Positions 16,170 to 24,880 of a DNA stretch of 64,000 nt are shown here, piece after piece (the first letter of the stretch is position 1; each line of letters starts with the position of its first letter). This DNA is from Bradyrhizobium commune (GTDB lineage: Bacteria; Pseudomonadota; Alphaproteobacteria; Rhizobiales; Xanthobacteraceae). The position numbers and the translations under genes are program-made. The notes under the pieces are model-generated. The model was not told where the DNA came from and did no database searches. It saw only the letters and a list, made by a program, of their open reading frames with translations. The stretch covers positions 7,315,001 to 7,379,000 of the forward strand of contig NZ_CP061379.1 of assembly GCF_015624505.1 (NCBI RefSeq), given 5' to 3'.

Positions 16170-17072
16170 ATGACGAAGCGAAGTCCCGAGTTTTTCTCTG
16201 AGCTTGTCGCTGCAATCGCGGAGACAGGATCAATCGCCGCTGCGGCGAAGGTCTGCCGATGCTCGACATCTGCGGTGTGGAGTTGGCTCGCTTCGTCCGC
16301 CAAGGGCGAGGCTGGCTTCGAGGTTGAGTGGATGGGCGAGACCGTGCCCCTGCACGTTGCGGCGAAGCAGGCGACGCGTCTTGTGAGCGCGAACATCCTT
16401 GACCGCTTCCGGCATCGTCTTTTGGGAACTGAAGAGGTCTGCCGTTTTCAAGGCAAAACGGTCTACAAGCGCGACCCTGCTCTCGATTTGTATTCAGACC
16501 AAGACCTCGAAGACCTCGGCATCACGACGCGCTATCTAAAAGACGCTGACGGAAATTTCGTTGAGGAGCGCCAATTCGTACAGCCTCCGGTCGCGGCCGT
16601 CCTCGCCTATCTGGCTGCCGAGTGGCCGAAGACGTGGTCCGCGAGAAGCACAAGCACGGTCGAGATCAAATCGACGGGCGTGCAGGTCATAAAGCACGAG
16701 TACGGGCAGGCGAAGCCAAAGGCCTCCGTGCCGGTCGAGATTGTGCAAGAGGCACCCACGCTTGCGCCGCCGTCACCAGTCGAGGTTGTCGCGGATGACG
16801 ATCTGGCGGATTTGCTCGGCGAGGAGTCCGAACCTGTCGAGCTAGAGCCGATCATGCAGGAAGAGCCGACGCCCGTTGTGGCGGCGGAGCCAGAGCCCGT
16901 GCCGTCGACGCCGACGCAAGGATTGACCGAGCTGCAACGTGAGTTGCTGTCGCGTCTCAAGGCCGGACCCGGCGCAACGCGCTCCGCACCTGTGCGACCG
17001 ACAGGCGGTGCCGCGGACCACCGAGAAGATGGCATCGGTGCCGGGCAGCCGCTCCCGGGCGCGGTGCTGTAA
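16170..17072 (+). CDS. HTH protein resembling a phage small terminase subunit
   Basis: Protein of 300 aa. The N-terminal segment FFSELVAAIAETGSIAAAAKVCRCSTSAVWSWLASS (7-42) is a helix-turn-helix of the kind used by small terminase subunits and phage regulators. Residues 50-160 form a folded region (RFRHRLLGTEEVCRFQGKTVYKRDPAL). The C-terminal 110 residues are acidic, proline-rich and probably disordered (EVVADDDLADLLGEESEPVELEP...). It overlaps the next start by one base (TAATG). In satellites, small-terminase-like proteins can redirect helper packaging; that role is inference here. Confidence 0.5.
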   Translation: MTKRSPEFFSELVAAIAETGSIAAAAKVCRCSTSAVWSWLASSAKGEAGFEVEWMGETVPLHVAAKQATRLVSANILDRFRHRLLGTEEVCRFQGKTVYKRDPALDLYSDQDLEDLGITTRYLKDADGNFVEERQFVQPPVAAVLAYLAAEWPKTWSARSTSTVEIKSTGVQVIKHEYGQAKPKASVPVEIVQEAPTLAPPSPVEVVADDDLADLLGEESEPVELEPIMQEEPTPVVAAEPEPVPSTPTQGLTELQRELLSRLKAGPGATRSAPVRPTGGAADHREDGIGAGQPLPGAVL

Positions 17073-17527
17073 TGGATTTTCTCGACGACCTCATGAGCCC
17101 CGGCGGTGACGGCCTCGGTGAGGAAGCCAACGCGGCGACCGCGGGTGGTTCGCTAGTCGTCCCGGAGAAAGCGCCGGACGGAAGCTTCTTGATGGTCGAG
17201 GAGCAAGCGTTTCTTGCGACTGGCGCGCTCGGCTATCTCGTCATGTTCGCGCAACCCGACGAAGTCACGGGCGAGGACACACTCAGCAACGGGCGCGAGT
17301 TCGCCGACGCCGCGGGATGGCTTTCGCTCCCCGACGAACAGGAAGCTCTCGACTGGCTCAACCAGCGCTTGGGCGCGTCCTTCGAGACGTGGCGCCCGCG
17401 GCTTGCGGAGGCGTGGGCGTTGGCATTGTCCAACTTGGAATTCACGGCAAAACCAGACCCGGCAACCGTGCCGCGTTGGGCGCGGGCACCTCATTCCACC
17501 GGAAAGCTGGGGCGGGGGCATAAATGA
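17072..17527 (+). CDS. Phage-type hypothetical protein, 151 aa
   Basis: Not recognised. A flexible glycine-rich N-terminus is followed by an acidic domain with aromatic residues (FATGALGYLVMF, SLPDEQEALDWLNQRLGASFETWRPRLAEAWALAL). Its ATG shares the last base of the previous stop (TAATG), so it is translationally coupled to the HTH protein. It closes this operon; the following 640 bp show no secure gene. Confidence 0.5.
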   Translation: MDFLDDLMSPGGDGLGEEANAATAGGSLVVPEKAPDGSFLMVEEQAFLATGALGYLVMFAQPDEVTGEDTLSNGREFADAAGWLSLPDEQEALDWLNQRLGASFETWRPRLAEAWALALSNLEFTAKPDPATVPRWARAPHSTGKLGRGHK

Positions 17528-18169
17528 CCGCCTCGCCAAGACTCAGCGGAGTCCGTCCAGCGGCCGTCAGCCCGACCTTCACCAGAGAGCCGGTACCCCT
17601 GAAAATGCACCACGGGCCGCGGCTGCCAGCGTGAAGAGTCCGTTAGCCAAGATTCGATCAACCATGCCCGCGCCAGTTGGCCGAGTGTCCTGTTTTGGCA
17701 CAGCTAACGGATGCAGCTTGTTACAGCCGATGTATCACTCTGACGCACTTACAGAATCCTGCTTGGCGAGCGCTAAGAAAAGTGACGGCGAACCGAAATT
17801 AGGCTATAAGGGGGGCAGCGGTCGCACCATGCGCCGGGCGATATAGGCCCGGGGCGCCAGCTCCAAGAGCGGCAGGTCGAGCAGCATCTCATTCCGAAAA
17901 CGGAATTCTGGACCCAAACGAAAAACCGCACCCGGCCTGATCTCCGGAATGCGGTTCTCGTGAAGTCTGGAATTTGTGCCACAGCGGCTTTTCGCGAAGC
18001 CCGTTGGCGGTGACGCTCAAGACTGGATTGAACGTGCTGCTCTCATACACGAAAAACAGATTCGATTCAACCGAAATGTCATCGTCGCGGATCCAGCGAG
18101 GCGATGTTTTCGCGCGTCTTGATGCGTCCCCGTTGTTGCATCCTTCAACCGCTACAGGGGACACTGCTC
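17528..18169. other. 642-bp gap without a secure gene
   Basis: No frame here convinces. A minus-strand frame (17889-18164) with GTG start has protein-like stretches (SVESNLFFVYESSTFNPVLSV) and may be a decayed gene, but it has no good ribosome-binding site. The palindrome ATTCCGAAAACGGAAT at 17891-17906 is the only clear structural feature. Confidence 0.4.
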
Positions 18170-18649
18170 ATGCGTAAAATCCTCCTCAACTCTCACCTCT
18201 ATGATTGGGGCATCCCGCCGCGTCGCTACGATGTGCCGGCGCCGCTTAAGGCATCGCAGATTGCGAAGCTGGGCGACATGCTCGACAAATGTGCGCGCCT
18301 GCCTGACTGGAATCTTGAGCGCCAAGATGCCGAAGTGATGTACCACGCCGCGCTGCGCGATCGGATGTGGCATGCCCTGCGCAAATTCGAAGTCAGCAAG
18401 CAGACGCCGCGGCGCAAAGATGACCGGCTCCTGCGAGACGAAATCCGCGATGCGCAATTCGAACTCGATCTAGCCATAACAGCTCGCGAACTCCTCGACG
18501 CTCGCGCCGCGCTGGAGCTCGCGCACGGTCGACAAAAAATCGCGACGCGGAAATACTTCGCGGCGCGTCGGCAAGCCGAGGCTGATGAACGCGTCGGCAA
18601 GAACCTCGTGACGTTTCGCGGTGTGACGTATCACCGCCCGCGCGATTGA
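18170..18649 (+). CDS. Hypothetical protein, 159 aa, helical and basic
   Basis: Not recognised. It opens MRKILLNSHLYDWGIPPRRYDVPAPLKASQIAKLGDML and continues as an Arg/Glu-rich helical protein (RKDDRLLRDEIRDAQFELDLAITARELLDARAALELAHGRQ). ACAGGGGACACTGCTC precedes the ATG at 18170; the longer frame from 18104 lacks a site. It lies 11 bp upstream of the VirE-like gene and is probably co-transcribed with it, so an accessory replication role is possible. Confidence 0.55.
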   Translation: MRKILLNSHLYDWGIPPRRYDVPAPLKASQIAKLGDMLDKCARLPDWNLERQDAEVMYHAALRDRMWHALRKFEVSKQTPRRKDDRLLRDEIRDAQFELDLAITARELLDARAALELAHGRQKIATRKYFAARRQAEADERVGKNLVTFRGVTYHRPRD

Positions 18650-18660
18650 GGAGCTGCACA

Positions 18661-20088
18661 ATGACCCGTCGCAAGAAACTGACCGAGGATGAAGTGGCTA
18701 AGGCCGATGCCGCAGCCAACGCCATCGTTGGCTCACCCCTTAATCCGATTGAACCGACGCCGATTAATTGGCCAGTTACAGTTGGCAAAGGCAAGCCGGA
18801 CAAGAATTCCCAGCTCAACGCTGGCGCAGTCATCCGAGCGTTGGGCCTCGATTGCCATCTCGACGTTTTCCATCAGGAGTACCTCGTCAGCGGTCACGCG
18901 CTTTCGCAATTCGGTGGCAAGCTTCAAGACCATGTCGTGCGGAAGCTGGTCGAAGTCGGGTGGCAGAAATTTGGACATGAACTCAGCGAAAAGGCGTATC
19001 GCAGCGGCCTTCTCCGGGAGTGCGAAGAAAACCAACTCCATCCGGTGAAGAACTATCTGAAGAACCTGCGTTGGGATGGCACACCGCGGCTCGATATGTG
19101 GATAACACGCTATCTTGGCGTGACAGACACGCCGCTTGTGCGAGCGCAAGGCGCGATCGTCCTGATTGCCGCGGTTGCTCGCATCATGAAGCCCGGCACA
19201 AAATATGATCACGTGCTCGTGCTCGAAGGTCCGGAAGGCGCGCGCAAGTCGAGCGCGGTGCGAATTCTCGCCAACGGTACCTTTGATGGTGACGAAAACT
19301 TTTCGGAATCCAAAATTCTCGGAGAGGACGAGCGCAAGCAACAGGAGCTGACAACAGGGAAATGGTTCTATGAGCTAGCGGAGCTGGCCGGCCTGCGTAA
19401 GGCGGATCAGTATGCGTTGAAAAATTTCGTCACCAAGCAGACTGAGCGCGCTCGCCCTGCCTATGCTCACTTTGTCACAGAGCAGCCGCGCACGTGCGTC
19501 TTCATCGGCACGTTCAACACCGATGCGACCACCGGCGCGTTGGTCGAATACCTCAATCCCGGGGATCAGCGTAGGTGGTGGCCTGTTCGCGTCGGCGCCG
19601 TCGATATCGCGGCGCTTCAGCGCGACCGCGATCAATTGATGGCCGAAGCCGTGGTCGCCTACGATCTCGACATGCCGCTTTATCTCAGCAAGGAACTTGA
19701 GGATGAAGCGCGAGGTGAAGCGGCGCGACGTGAGATGGTCGACCCACTCGCCGATACCCTCTCAGGCATGGATGCTGCCGCGCTGAAGATGCTGCATGAC
19801 AAGGTCGCACCGAATGGGGCGGGGGTCTCGATCGCGGATCACAACGGCGGCAAGCTTCTGACGATCGGCGACGACGCCAAGCCCTCCGCATTCATAACCC
19901 AGTCAGAGATTTGGGTATCGGCAAAGTATGTCACTGCGCTCGCGCCTTCCAGCCGCCAGAGCGACGGCAAAGGCATTACAGCGGCTATGCGTAAGCAGGG
20001 CTGGGTTCAAGTCAGAGATCGACGGACAGGCTCCGCTGAACGCGGCTACGCGCGCAACCGTGATGATTTGTCAGACTTAGGAGTATGA
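18661..20088 (+). CDS. VirE/VapE-type P-loop replication protein
   Basis: Protein of 475 aa of the virulence-associated E family, a P-loop protein common in prophages, satellites and pathogenicity islands. NYLKNLRWDGTPRLDMWITRYLG (131-153) is the family hallmark. A P-loop EGPEGARKSS follows (189-198), then GKWFYELAELAG (233-244, the Walker B region), and FIGTFNTD and LNPGDQRRWWPV in the second half. No N-terminal primase domain is seen. GAGGAGCTGCACA sets the start at 18661. It is probably the element's replicative helicase-like initiator, and the most likely user of the repeats at 11.4-11.9 kb. Confidence 0.8.
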   Translation: MTRRKKLTEDEVAKADAAANAIVGSPLNPIEPTPINWPVTVGKGKPDKNSQLNAGAVIRALGLDCHLDVFHQEYLVSGHALSQFGGKLQDHVVRKLVEVGWQKFGHELSEKAYRSGLLRECEENQLHPVKNYLKNLRWDGTPRLDMWITRYLGVTDTPLVRAQGAIVLIAAVARIMKPGTKYDHVLVLEGPEGARKSSAVRILANGTFDGDENFSESKILGEDERKQQELTTGKWFYELAELAGLRKADQYALKNFVTKQTERARPAYAHFVTEQPRTCVFIGTFNTDATTGALVEYLNPGDQRRWWPVRVGAVDIAALQRDRDQLMAEAVVAYDLDMPLYLSKELEDEARGEAARREMVDPLADTLSGMDAAALKMLHDKVAPNGAGVSIADHNGGKLLTIGDDAKPSAFITQSEIWVSAKYVTALAPSSRQSDGKGITAAMRKQGWVQVRDRRTGSAERGYARNRDDLSDLGV

Positions 20089-20089
20089 G

Positions 20090-20473
20090 ATGCGAAGCTG
20101 CCCCCTCCCTCGCTTTTCGTACGACGTGCCCGAGTGGCTTTGCAGTCTGTTGGATGACGCCATCTATCAAGCTTACAAGGCTACTGACGGCGCTGATCCA
20201 AACTCCGCCGAATTCGAAGATGCCTTTCACGCGTCACTAATCGAGCAAGCGCCGCTGGAGTCCGTGATCGACCATCTCGACGGCGACACGGCTGCCGCGC
20301 TCGCTCGGGCGCTCAACCATCGCGTTGCCCGGAGCGCTCGTATGAGTGGCCGCGCGAAGGTCGCCGAAGTCGCGCTGGAGCGCAAGCCATGGGTTCGGTT
20401 GCAACGGCCGGAGGATGATCCGGAGTTAGACGCCATCCTGTTCGGCAACGCGTCGCTTTCCAACGCGGTCTGA
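20090..20473 (+). CDS. Small hypothetical protein downstream of VirE-like gene
   Basis: Not recognised. A 127-aa, helix-rich protein (YDVPEWLCSLLDDAIYQAYKATDGADPNSAEFEDAFHASLIEQ). The start is 1 bp after the VirE-like stop and has TAGGAG upstream, so it belongs to the same operon. Confidence 0.55.
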   Translation: MRSCPLPRFSYDVPEWLCSLLDDAIYQAYKATDGADPNSAEFEDAFHASLIEQAPLESVIDHLDGDTAAALARALNHRVARSARMSGRAKVAEVALERKPWVRLQRPEDDPELDAILFGNASLSNAV

Positions 20474-20557
20474 AGATCATGACATCGAGATCTGCTCACC
20501 GGGGACGCGCAGTCCCCGTCAAGTTTTGCGGGCCACCATCCCACACAGGGTCACTCG

Positions 20558-20584
20558 CGTTAACGTTGACTGTTGGCGTTAACG
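20558..20584. repeat. Pair of CGTTAACG palindromes next to the integrase gene
   Basis: CGTTAACG at 20558-20565 and 20577-20584, 19 bp apart, in the 130-bp gap between the VirE operon and the convergent integrase gene. They match the copies at 11405-11568. Confidence 0.55.
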
Positions 20585-20603
20585 GTCATCCTCGGCCTCC
20601 GCA

Positions 20604-22046
20604 TTAGGCAACAGCGTACGGTGGCTTCTTACGTGGTCCAAGCACCTTCCCGCGGCGCTTGCGCGCCGAGATTTGCTGTGCCCGGGCAAACGCCTTCTCC
20701 GCCTTCTTTGTTCGCATCTGCGCGGCTTCAGCCGATCGTGCCAGCGCCGCAGCAATCTCGGACTTCAGTATCCCCGCGTTGATCCCCAACAGCTCCACAA
20801 AACGTCGCGACATGCGCCGCTGTGCATCCCGCAGCGCCGGACCGTTACTCAAGATCAACGTGGCGATATAACGCTGGCTGATACCCTCGGGAGCGTGGCC
20901 AAGCAGAAAATGCCGATGCAGATCATCAATGCCGAGATCCGCCGCAACGGTGGAGTAGGTGTGCCGCAACACATGGCCCCGAGCCGGCAATTCGTCACGC
21001 CAAGCCGCTTGCTTACAACCCGGGAAAATGAGCGAGTCTTGTCCTATATCATGGCCAAGCCCCTCGGCGGCAGCACGAGCCATCTTCAGCGCTGCGGCTA
21101 TTTCGTCCGTGATCGGAATTGTGATTCGGTTGCCGGCCTTGGCATCAGCGATAACGAGTAATCTTTCGTTGTCGCTGTAATCCTCCCAGCGCAACCGCGC
21201 CAGCTCTCCCGGCCGCGCTCCTGTTAGAAGTCCTGTCAAGTGATACGCTTGTCGAATCGCATTATCGATTTTCCGCCATGCCCGGAGCCAAGCGGGGAAA
21301 CCTTTGAATTCCAGCGCCGCTTGTTTGGGTTTCTCCGTGTTGAACTCCACGGCGGAGGTTGGCAAATACGCGGGTAAAGATCGGTCGAGCCGGGCAGCCC
21401 GTTTGTAAGTCGCGCGAACTATTCGAGCTGCGTGGTTCGCTGACACTGGACCGTGGTCTTTCGTCACTTGCTTGTGCCAACTCGCGAGAGATGCCGGTGA
21501 CATAGCCATCTCATAAAGCGACCACTTCGCCCACTTGGTCAGTATAATTTTGTCGCCCAGCTTGGTGACGTTGTAGTGCCAGCGCGGTGGCTTACCGTTC
21601 TTTTCAGCCTTCTCTTTCAGGTACTCAAGATATTGACCGAAGGCGACCTCGAATTTGACGGAGCTACGCTTGTTCGGCGCTGCGTCACCGGTATGCACAT
21701 TGCCAACCGTGATCTCCGCGGCCTTGCGCGCATCCTCCGTGTTCATCATCGGCCATTCGCCGAGCGTCCGAAAAATGGTTGTCCTAACTCCCTTTTCGCG
21801 GCGGCGACGTCTGAATCGCCAGATAGTTCGGTTGGCACCAACAAATAGGAGGAGGCCCTTTACTATGCTGTCCGGGTACTCAACACCCTCCGACCGCTCG
21901 CCCTCGCTACCAAGGCTCCTGCGGTCGGCCACGTCACTGTCAGCGAATTCCCGCAGCGCTTCGATGTGGTCGTCTGTGAGCTTCCGCGGCGCTCTGTCAG
22001 GAGCCTTGCGCGCCTTCCGAACCGCTAGTTTTCGTGTGGCCATCAT
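20604..22046 (-). CDS. int: Tyrosine-type site-specific integrase
   Basis: Phage-type integrase of 480 aa. After an N-terminal arm-binding region and a SAM-like core-binding domain (about 130-225) comes the catalytic domain: Arg278 in TGARPGELARLRW, Lys303 in DAKAGNRITIP, His358-x-x-Arg361 in GHVLRHTY, His384 in LLGH and nucleophile Tyr393 in QRYIATL. All expected catalytic residues are present, so the enzyme looks intact. It lies 135 bp inside the right repeat and reads away from it. It should integrate and, with an excisionase, excise the element at the tRNA-Gly core. The C-terminal 90 residues after the Tyr are a basic, coiled-coil-like extension. Confidence 0.93.
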   Translation of the reverse strand: MMATRKLAVRKARKAPDRAPRKLTDDHIEALREFADSDVADRRSLGSEGERSEGVEYPDSIVKGLLLFVGANRTIWRFRRRRREKGVRTTIFRTLGEWPMMNTEDARKAAEITVGNVHTGDAAPNKRSSVKFEVAFGQYLEYLKEKAEKNGKPPRWHYNVTKLGDKIILTKWAKWSLYEMAMSPASLASWHKQVTKDHGPVSANHAARIVRATYKRAARLDRSLPAYLPTSAVEFNTEKPKQAALEFKGFPAWLRAWRKIDNAIRQAYHLTGLLTGARPGELARLRWEDYSDNERLLVIADAKAGNRITIPITDEIAAALKMARAAAEGLGHDIGQDSLIFPGCKQAAWRDELPARGHVLRHTYSTVAADLGIDDLHRHFLLGHAPEGISQRYIATLILSNGPALRDAQRRMSRRFVELLGINAGILKSEIAAALARSAEAAQMRTKKAEKAFARAQQISARKRRGKVLGPRKKPPYAVA

Positions 22047-22180
22047 GTGGACAGTTTCCGGCTTTCGGACCGGCTCCCGCGCTGTGCGACAACATGATGG
22101 GTAGCACGAAACGCCTTAAAAATAAGGGTTTTTGAGGGATTTCAGTGAGTTTGGAGGAATGAGGTAAACGCCAATTTTAT

Positions 22181-22219
22181 GCTTGGGAAGCTGCCGTTCT
22201 ACCATTGAACTACGCCCGC
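22181..22219. repeat. attR, 39-bp direct repeat (orphan tRNA-Gly 5' half)
   Basis: Exact copy of 4854-4892. On the minus strand it is the tRNA 5' half through the anticodon loop, without the rest of the tRNA. DNA from 22220 rightwards is the original upstream region of the tRNA gene. On the minus strand it contains TTGGCG, 16 bp, CTAATC about 25-30 bp before the tRNA end, a plausible native promoter now cut off from the gene. Confidence 0.88.
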
Positions 22220-22395
22220 GGATGCGCGTGTCTTGCGCCCGTTCTGATTAGCCGAGACGGCGCCGCGCGCCAAGCGGTTTGGCGCCGCTAGCCGGACGGT
22301 TCTTAACGTTTCGGCAAGATTTTGGGTGCGCCGGATTGTGGCAGTGTTATGATCCTCGTGCCGGGGGAGAAACGTGCACTGAGTGGGGCGTGTGC

Positions 22396-22974
22396 ATGGT
22401 GGGGCGCAGTTACGCGATATTCAACACAGCCATAGGCCGTTGCGGCATCGTCTGGAGCAATTCCGGCGTGGTGGCCGTGCACTTGCCGGAGGCGCGGGAG
22501 ATCGACACCCGCCGCCGGATTTTCCAGGTTCATCCCGAGGCGCGCGAGCAGCAGGCTCCGCTCAACACCGAGCTGGCGATCGAGGGCGTTGTGGGCCTGC
22601 TGCAAGGCAGCGACCCCGACTTCTCCGACGTCAGCCTCGATTGCAGCGGCGTACCCACCTTCGACAGGCGGGTCTACGAATACACCTGTTCCATTCCGCG
22701 CGGAGAGACGCGCACCTATCACGAGATCGCCAGGACACTGCGGGTCTCCGGCGCCGCGCATTCGGTGGCACAGGCGATCGCCAGAAATCCCTACATGATC
22801 ATCGTGCCCTGCCACCGGGTGCTGGAGGCCGGCAGCTATGCCGACCGGATCTCGCCCTACGGCGGAGTGATCTCCAAGCGGCGGCTGCTGGCGCTGGAGG
22901 GCGCCCATCCGATCGCCAGCAAGACGCTGTTCGAGGTGCTGCTGCCCGTTGCCCCGCCCCGTTCACCCACCTAG
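22396..22974 (+). CDS. Ogt-type methylated-DNA-protein cysteine methyltransferase-like protein
   Basis: Suicide repair protein of 192 aa that moves the methyl group from O6-methylguanine to its own cysteine. The C-terminal DNA-binding domain has IPRGETRTYHEIA, NPYMIIVPCHRV with acceptor Cys139, and GGVISKRRLLALEG. The start at 22396 gives the usual family length; an upstream in-frame start at 22279 would add an unlike leader. The base-flipping arginine finger (AARAVG in characterised members) reads AAHSVA, with His in place of Arg, so activity may be altered. It precedes an AraC-type regulator by 9 bp in the same direction. Confidence 0.82.
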   Translation: MVGRSYAIFNTAIGRCGIVWSNSGVVAVHLPEAREIDTRRRIFQVHPEAREQQAPLNTELAIEGVVGLLQGSDPDFSDVSLDCSGVPTFDRRVYEYTCSIPRGETRTYHEIARTLRVSGAAHSVAQAIARNPYMIIVPCHRVLEAGSYADRISPYGGVISKRRLLALEGAHPIASKTLFEVLLPVAPPRSPT

Positions 22975-22983
22975 ATAGGTGAG

Positions 22984-23823
22984 ATGGACGCGACCAGGCT
23001 GCTGACGTCACGATCGATGACGGTCTCCGAGTTTCGCTGCGATGCGGGACCGGATGACAAGCCGTTCGCCGAGTGCCGCAGCGGCCACTCCATCGCCTAT
23101 GTCCGCTCGGGCAGCTTTGGCTGCCATTGCCGCGCCGGCTTCTTCGAGCTGGTGGCGGGCTCGGTTCTGGTCGGCGCGCCCGGCGACGAATACACCTGCA
23201 CCCATGAGCATGTCTCAGGCGACGTCTGCCTGTCGTTCTTCTTCAGCGAGGACCTCGTCGATGCGCTCGCCGGGCGGCGCGAGGTGTGGGGAATAGGCGC
23301 AACGCCGCCGCTGCCCGAGCTGATGGTGCTCGGCGAACTCGCCCAGACGGCAGCAGACGGCAACAGCGACCTCGGTCTCGACGAGATAGGCCAGATTTTT
23401 GCGGGCCGTTTCGTCGATGTCGTCTCGGGCAAGCCGCGCAAGCAGGCGGCGCCGACCGCACGCGACCGCCGCCGAGCGGTCGAAGCGGCGCTCTGGATCG
23501 ACGAGAATTCGCACACCGAGGTCGATCTCGAACGGGCCGCGCGCCAGGCGGGTCTCAGCCCGTTCCATTTCCTGCGGCTATTCTCGAACGTGCTCGGCGT
23601 CACGCCGCATCAATATCTGGTGCGCTCGCGGCTGCGGCATGCGGCGCGCATGCTGGTTGACGACGACATCGCGGTCACTGACATCGCCTATGACGTCGGC
23701 TTCGGCGACCTCTCCAACTTCGTCCGCACCTTCCACCGCGCCGCCGGCATGTCGCCGACGAAATTCCGGCAGGCTTCTCGAGGTGAGCGCAAGATTCTCC
23801 AAGAGCGGCGCGCGCTGAACTGA
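22984..23823 (+). CDS. AraC-family transcriptional regulator
   Basis: Regulator of 279 aa. An N-terminal cupin-like effector domain ([31 protein letters not shown]) is followed by a complete AraC DNA-binding domain with two HTH units ([43 protein letters not shown], then [32 protein letters not shown]). It lies 9 bp after the Ogt-like gene and upstream of a VOC-family gene. The effector is unknown; likely targets are its neighbours. Confidence 0.88.
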   Translation: MDATRLLTSRSMTVSEFRCDAGPDDKPFAECRSGHSIAYVRSGSFGCHCRAGFFELVAGSVLVGAPGDEYTCTHEHVSGDVCLSFFFSEDLVDALAGRREVWGIGATPPLPELMVLGELAQTAADGNSDLGLDEIGQIFAGRFVDVVSGKPRKQAAPTARDRRRAVEAALWIDENSHTEVDLERAARQAGLSPFHFLRLFSNVLGVTPHQYLVRSRLRHAARMLVDDDIAVTDIAYDVGFGDLSNFVRTFHRAAGMSPTKFRQASRGERKILQERRALN

Positions 23824-23877
23824 GTAGGTTCGTCTCCGGCGCGCGCCAAATGGCGTGCTTTGCGGACGGAGACGACC

Positions 23878-24237
23878 ATGTATGACCATATCGGACTTCG
23901 CGTTGCCGATCTCGATGCCGCCACGCGCTTCTACACCGCGGCGCTGGCGCCGCTCGGTTATGTCCTGTGCTCGAGCGGCGACGGCTATGCCGGCTTCGGC
24001 CCGAAGGGCGAGCCGGCGCTCTGGCTGCATCTGAACAAGGGCCGCAAGGCCGACGGCGCGCATATCGCGTTTCGCGCCAAAGACCATGACGCGGTGAAGG
24101 CATTTCACAGCGAAGGCCTGAAGAGCGGCGGCCATGACAATGGCGGCGCTGGCCCGCGCAAGGATTACAGCCCGACCTATTACGCGGCGTTCTTGATCGA
24201 TCCTGATGGCAACAATATCGAGGCGGTTTGTACGTAA
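23878..24237 (+). CDS. VOC/glyoxalase-family protein
   Basis: A 119-aa vicinal-oxygen-chelate protein. It begins MYDHIGLRVADLDAATRFYTAALAPLGY, with the first metal-ligand His in YDHIG, and ends FLIDPDGNNIEAVC, with the ligand Glu. I use ATG 23878, since GGAGACGACC precedes it. Single-domain VOC proteins dimerise to form metal sites for lyase, dioxygenase or resistance functions. Substrate unknown. Probably controlled by the AraC regulator upstream. Confidence 0.8.
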   Translation: MYDHIGLRVADLDAATRFYTAALAPLGYVLCSSGDGYAGFGPKGEPALWLHLNKGRKADGAHIAFRAKDHDAVKAFHSEGLKSGGHDNGGAGPRKDYSPTYYAAFLIDPDGNNIEAVCT

Positions 24238-24253
24238 GCCTTCGCCGCGGACT

Positions 24254-24343
24254 CCGTCATTGCGAGGAGCTCTTGCGACGAAGCAATCCAGGCTGTCGCC
24301 GCGGAAAGATTTCTGGATTGCTTCGCTGCGCTCGCAATGACGG
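24254..24343. repeat. Palindromic intergenic repeat (CCGTCATTGCGAG type)
   Basis: A 90-bp element with inverted ends CCGTCATTGCGAG and CTCGCAATGACGG and an inner inverted pair (GAAGCAATCCAG with CTGGATTGCTTC). A 33-bp minimal version of the same ends occurs at 62573-62605. Confidence 0.75.
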
Positions 24344-24379
24344 TGGTTGCGACCACCTTACATAGTCAGGGACACCTTC

Positions 24380-24781
24380 ATGGCCTCCATTCACAACGAC
24401 ATTCCGCTCCCCGCCTCCGCCCCAGACGTCTGGGACGCGGTGCGCGATTTCGGCGCGCTGCACCGGCGGCTGGTGCCGGGCTTCGTCACCGCGTGCACGC
24501 TCGACGGCGATGCGCGCATCGTCACTTTTGCAAATGGTTCAGTGGCACGCGAGGTGCTGGTCGATTGTGACGAGGCACGGCAGCGGCTGGTCTACGCCAT
24601 CAACAACGAGCGGCTGAAGCACTACAGCGCCTCGGTGCAGGTGATCGCCGAGGGCGACGCGAAATGCCGCGTGGTCTGGATCATCGACATGCTGCCAAAC
24701 GAGCTTGCCCCCTATGTGCAGGGCCAGACGAGGGAGGCCGTGGCTGCCATGCACAAGGCGTTCCCGGGCGCAGCTGCGTGA
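24380..24781 (+). CDS. SRPBCC-family (START-like) protein
   Basis: A 133-aa helix-grip protein of the polyketide-cyclase/dehydrase type. The N-terminus (IPLPASAPDVWDAVRDFGALHRRLVPGFV) and the long C-terminal helix (YVQGQTREAVAAMHKAF) frame a beta-sheet with WIIDMLPNELAP. ATG 24380 follows TCAGGGACACCTTC. The family binds hydrophobic ligands in a central cavity; the ligand is not predictable. Confidence 0.8.
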   Translation: MASIHNDIPLPASAPDVWDAVRDFGALHRRLVPGFVTACTLDGDARIVTFANGSVAREVLVDCDEARQRLVYAINNERLKHYSASVQVIAEGDAKCRVVWIIDMLPNELAPYVQGQTREAVAAMHKAFPGAAA

Positions 24782-24880
24782 CCTGCATCACAGAGGTATC
24801 CCCTCCTCGGCCGTAACCATGCGGCGTGCGTCTGGTGGGCTCCGCTCTCCCGGCTGAGCCACGCACGCGAGGAGCATGCC

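Larger units (their letters stand above)
4854..22219. mobile_element. 17.3-kb integrative element (phage-satellite-like island) in tRNA-Gly
   Basis: The element is bounded by a perfect 39-bp direct repeat (4854-4892 and 22181-22219) derived from the tRNA-Gly 5' half. It encodes a tyrosine integrase next to the right repeat. It carries defence-like cargo at the left end, origin-like repeats near 11.4-11.9 kb, an excisionase-like HTH protein, a run of small phage-type genes, and a VirE/VapE-type P-loop protein. No portal, capsid, tail or lysis gene is visible and no conjugation genes are present, so a phage satellite or small integrative island fits better than a prophage or ICE. Codon use in the left cargo (many AAA, AAT and TTT codons) is more AT-rich than in the flanks, which supports transfer. 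Confidence 0.88.

Noticed and set aside
17889..18164. 91-aa minus-strand frame in the island gap
   Set aside because: Some stretches look protein-like, but it has a GTG start without a ribosome-binding site and no recognisable homology; kept only as a possible relic.
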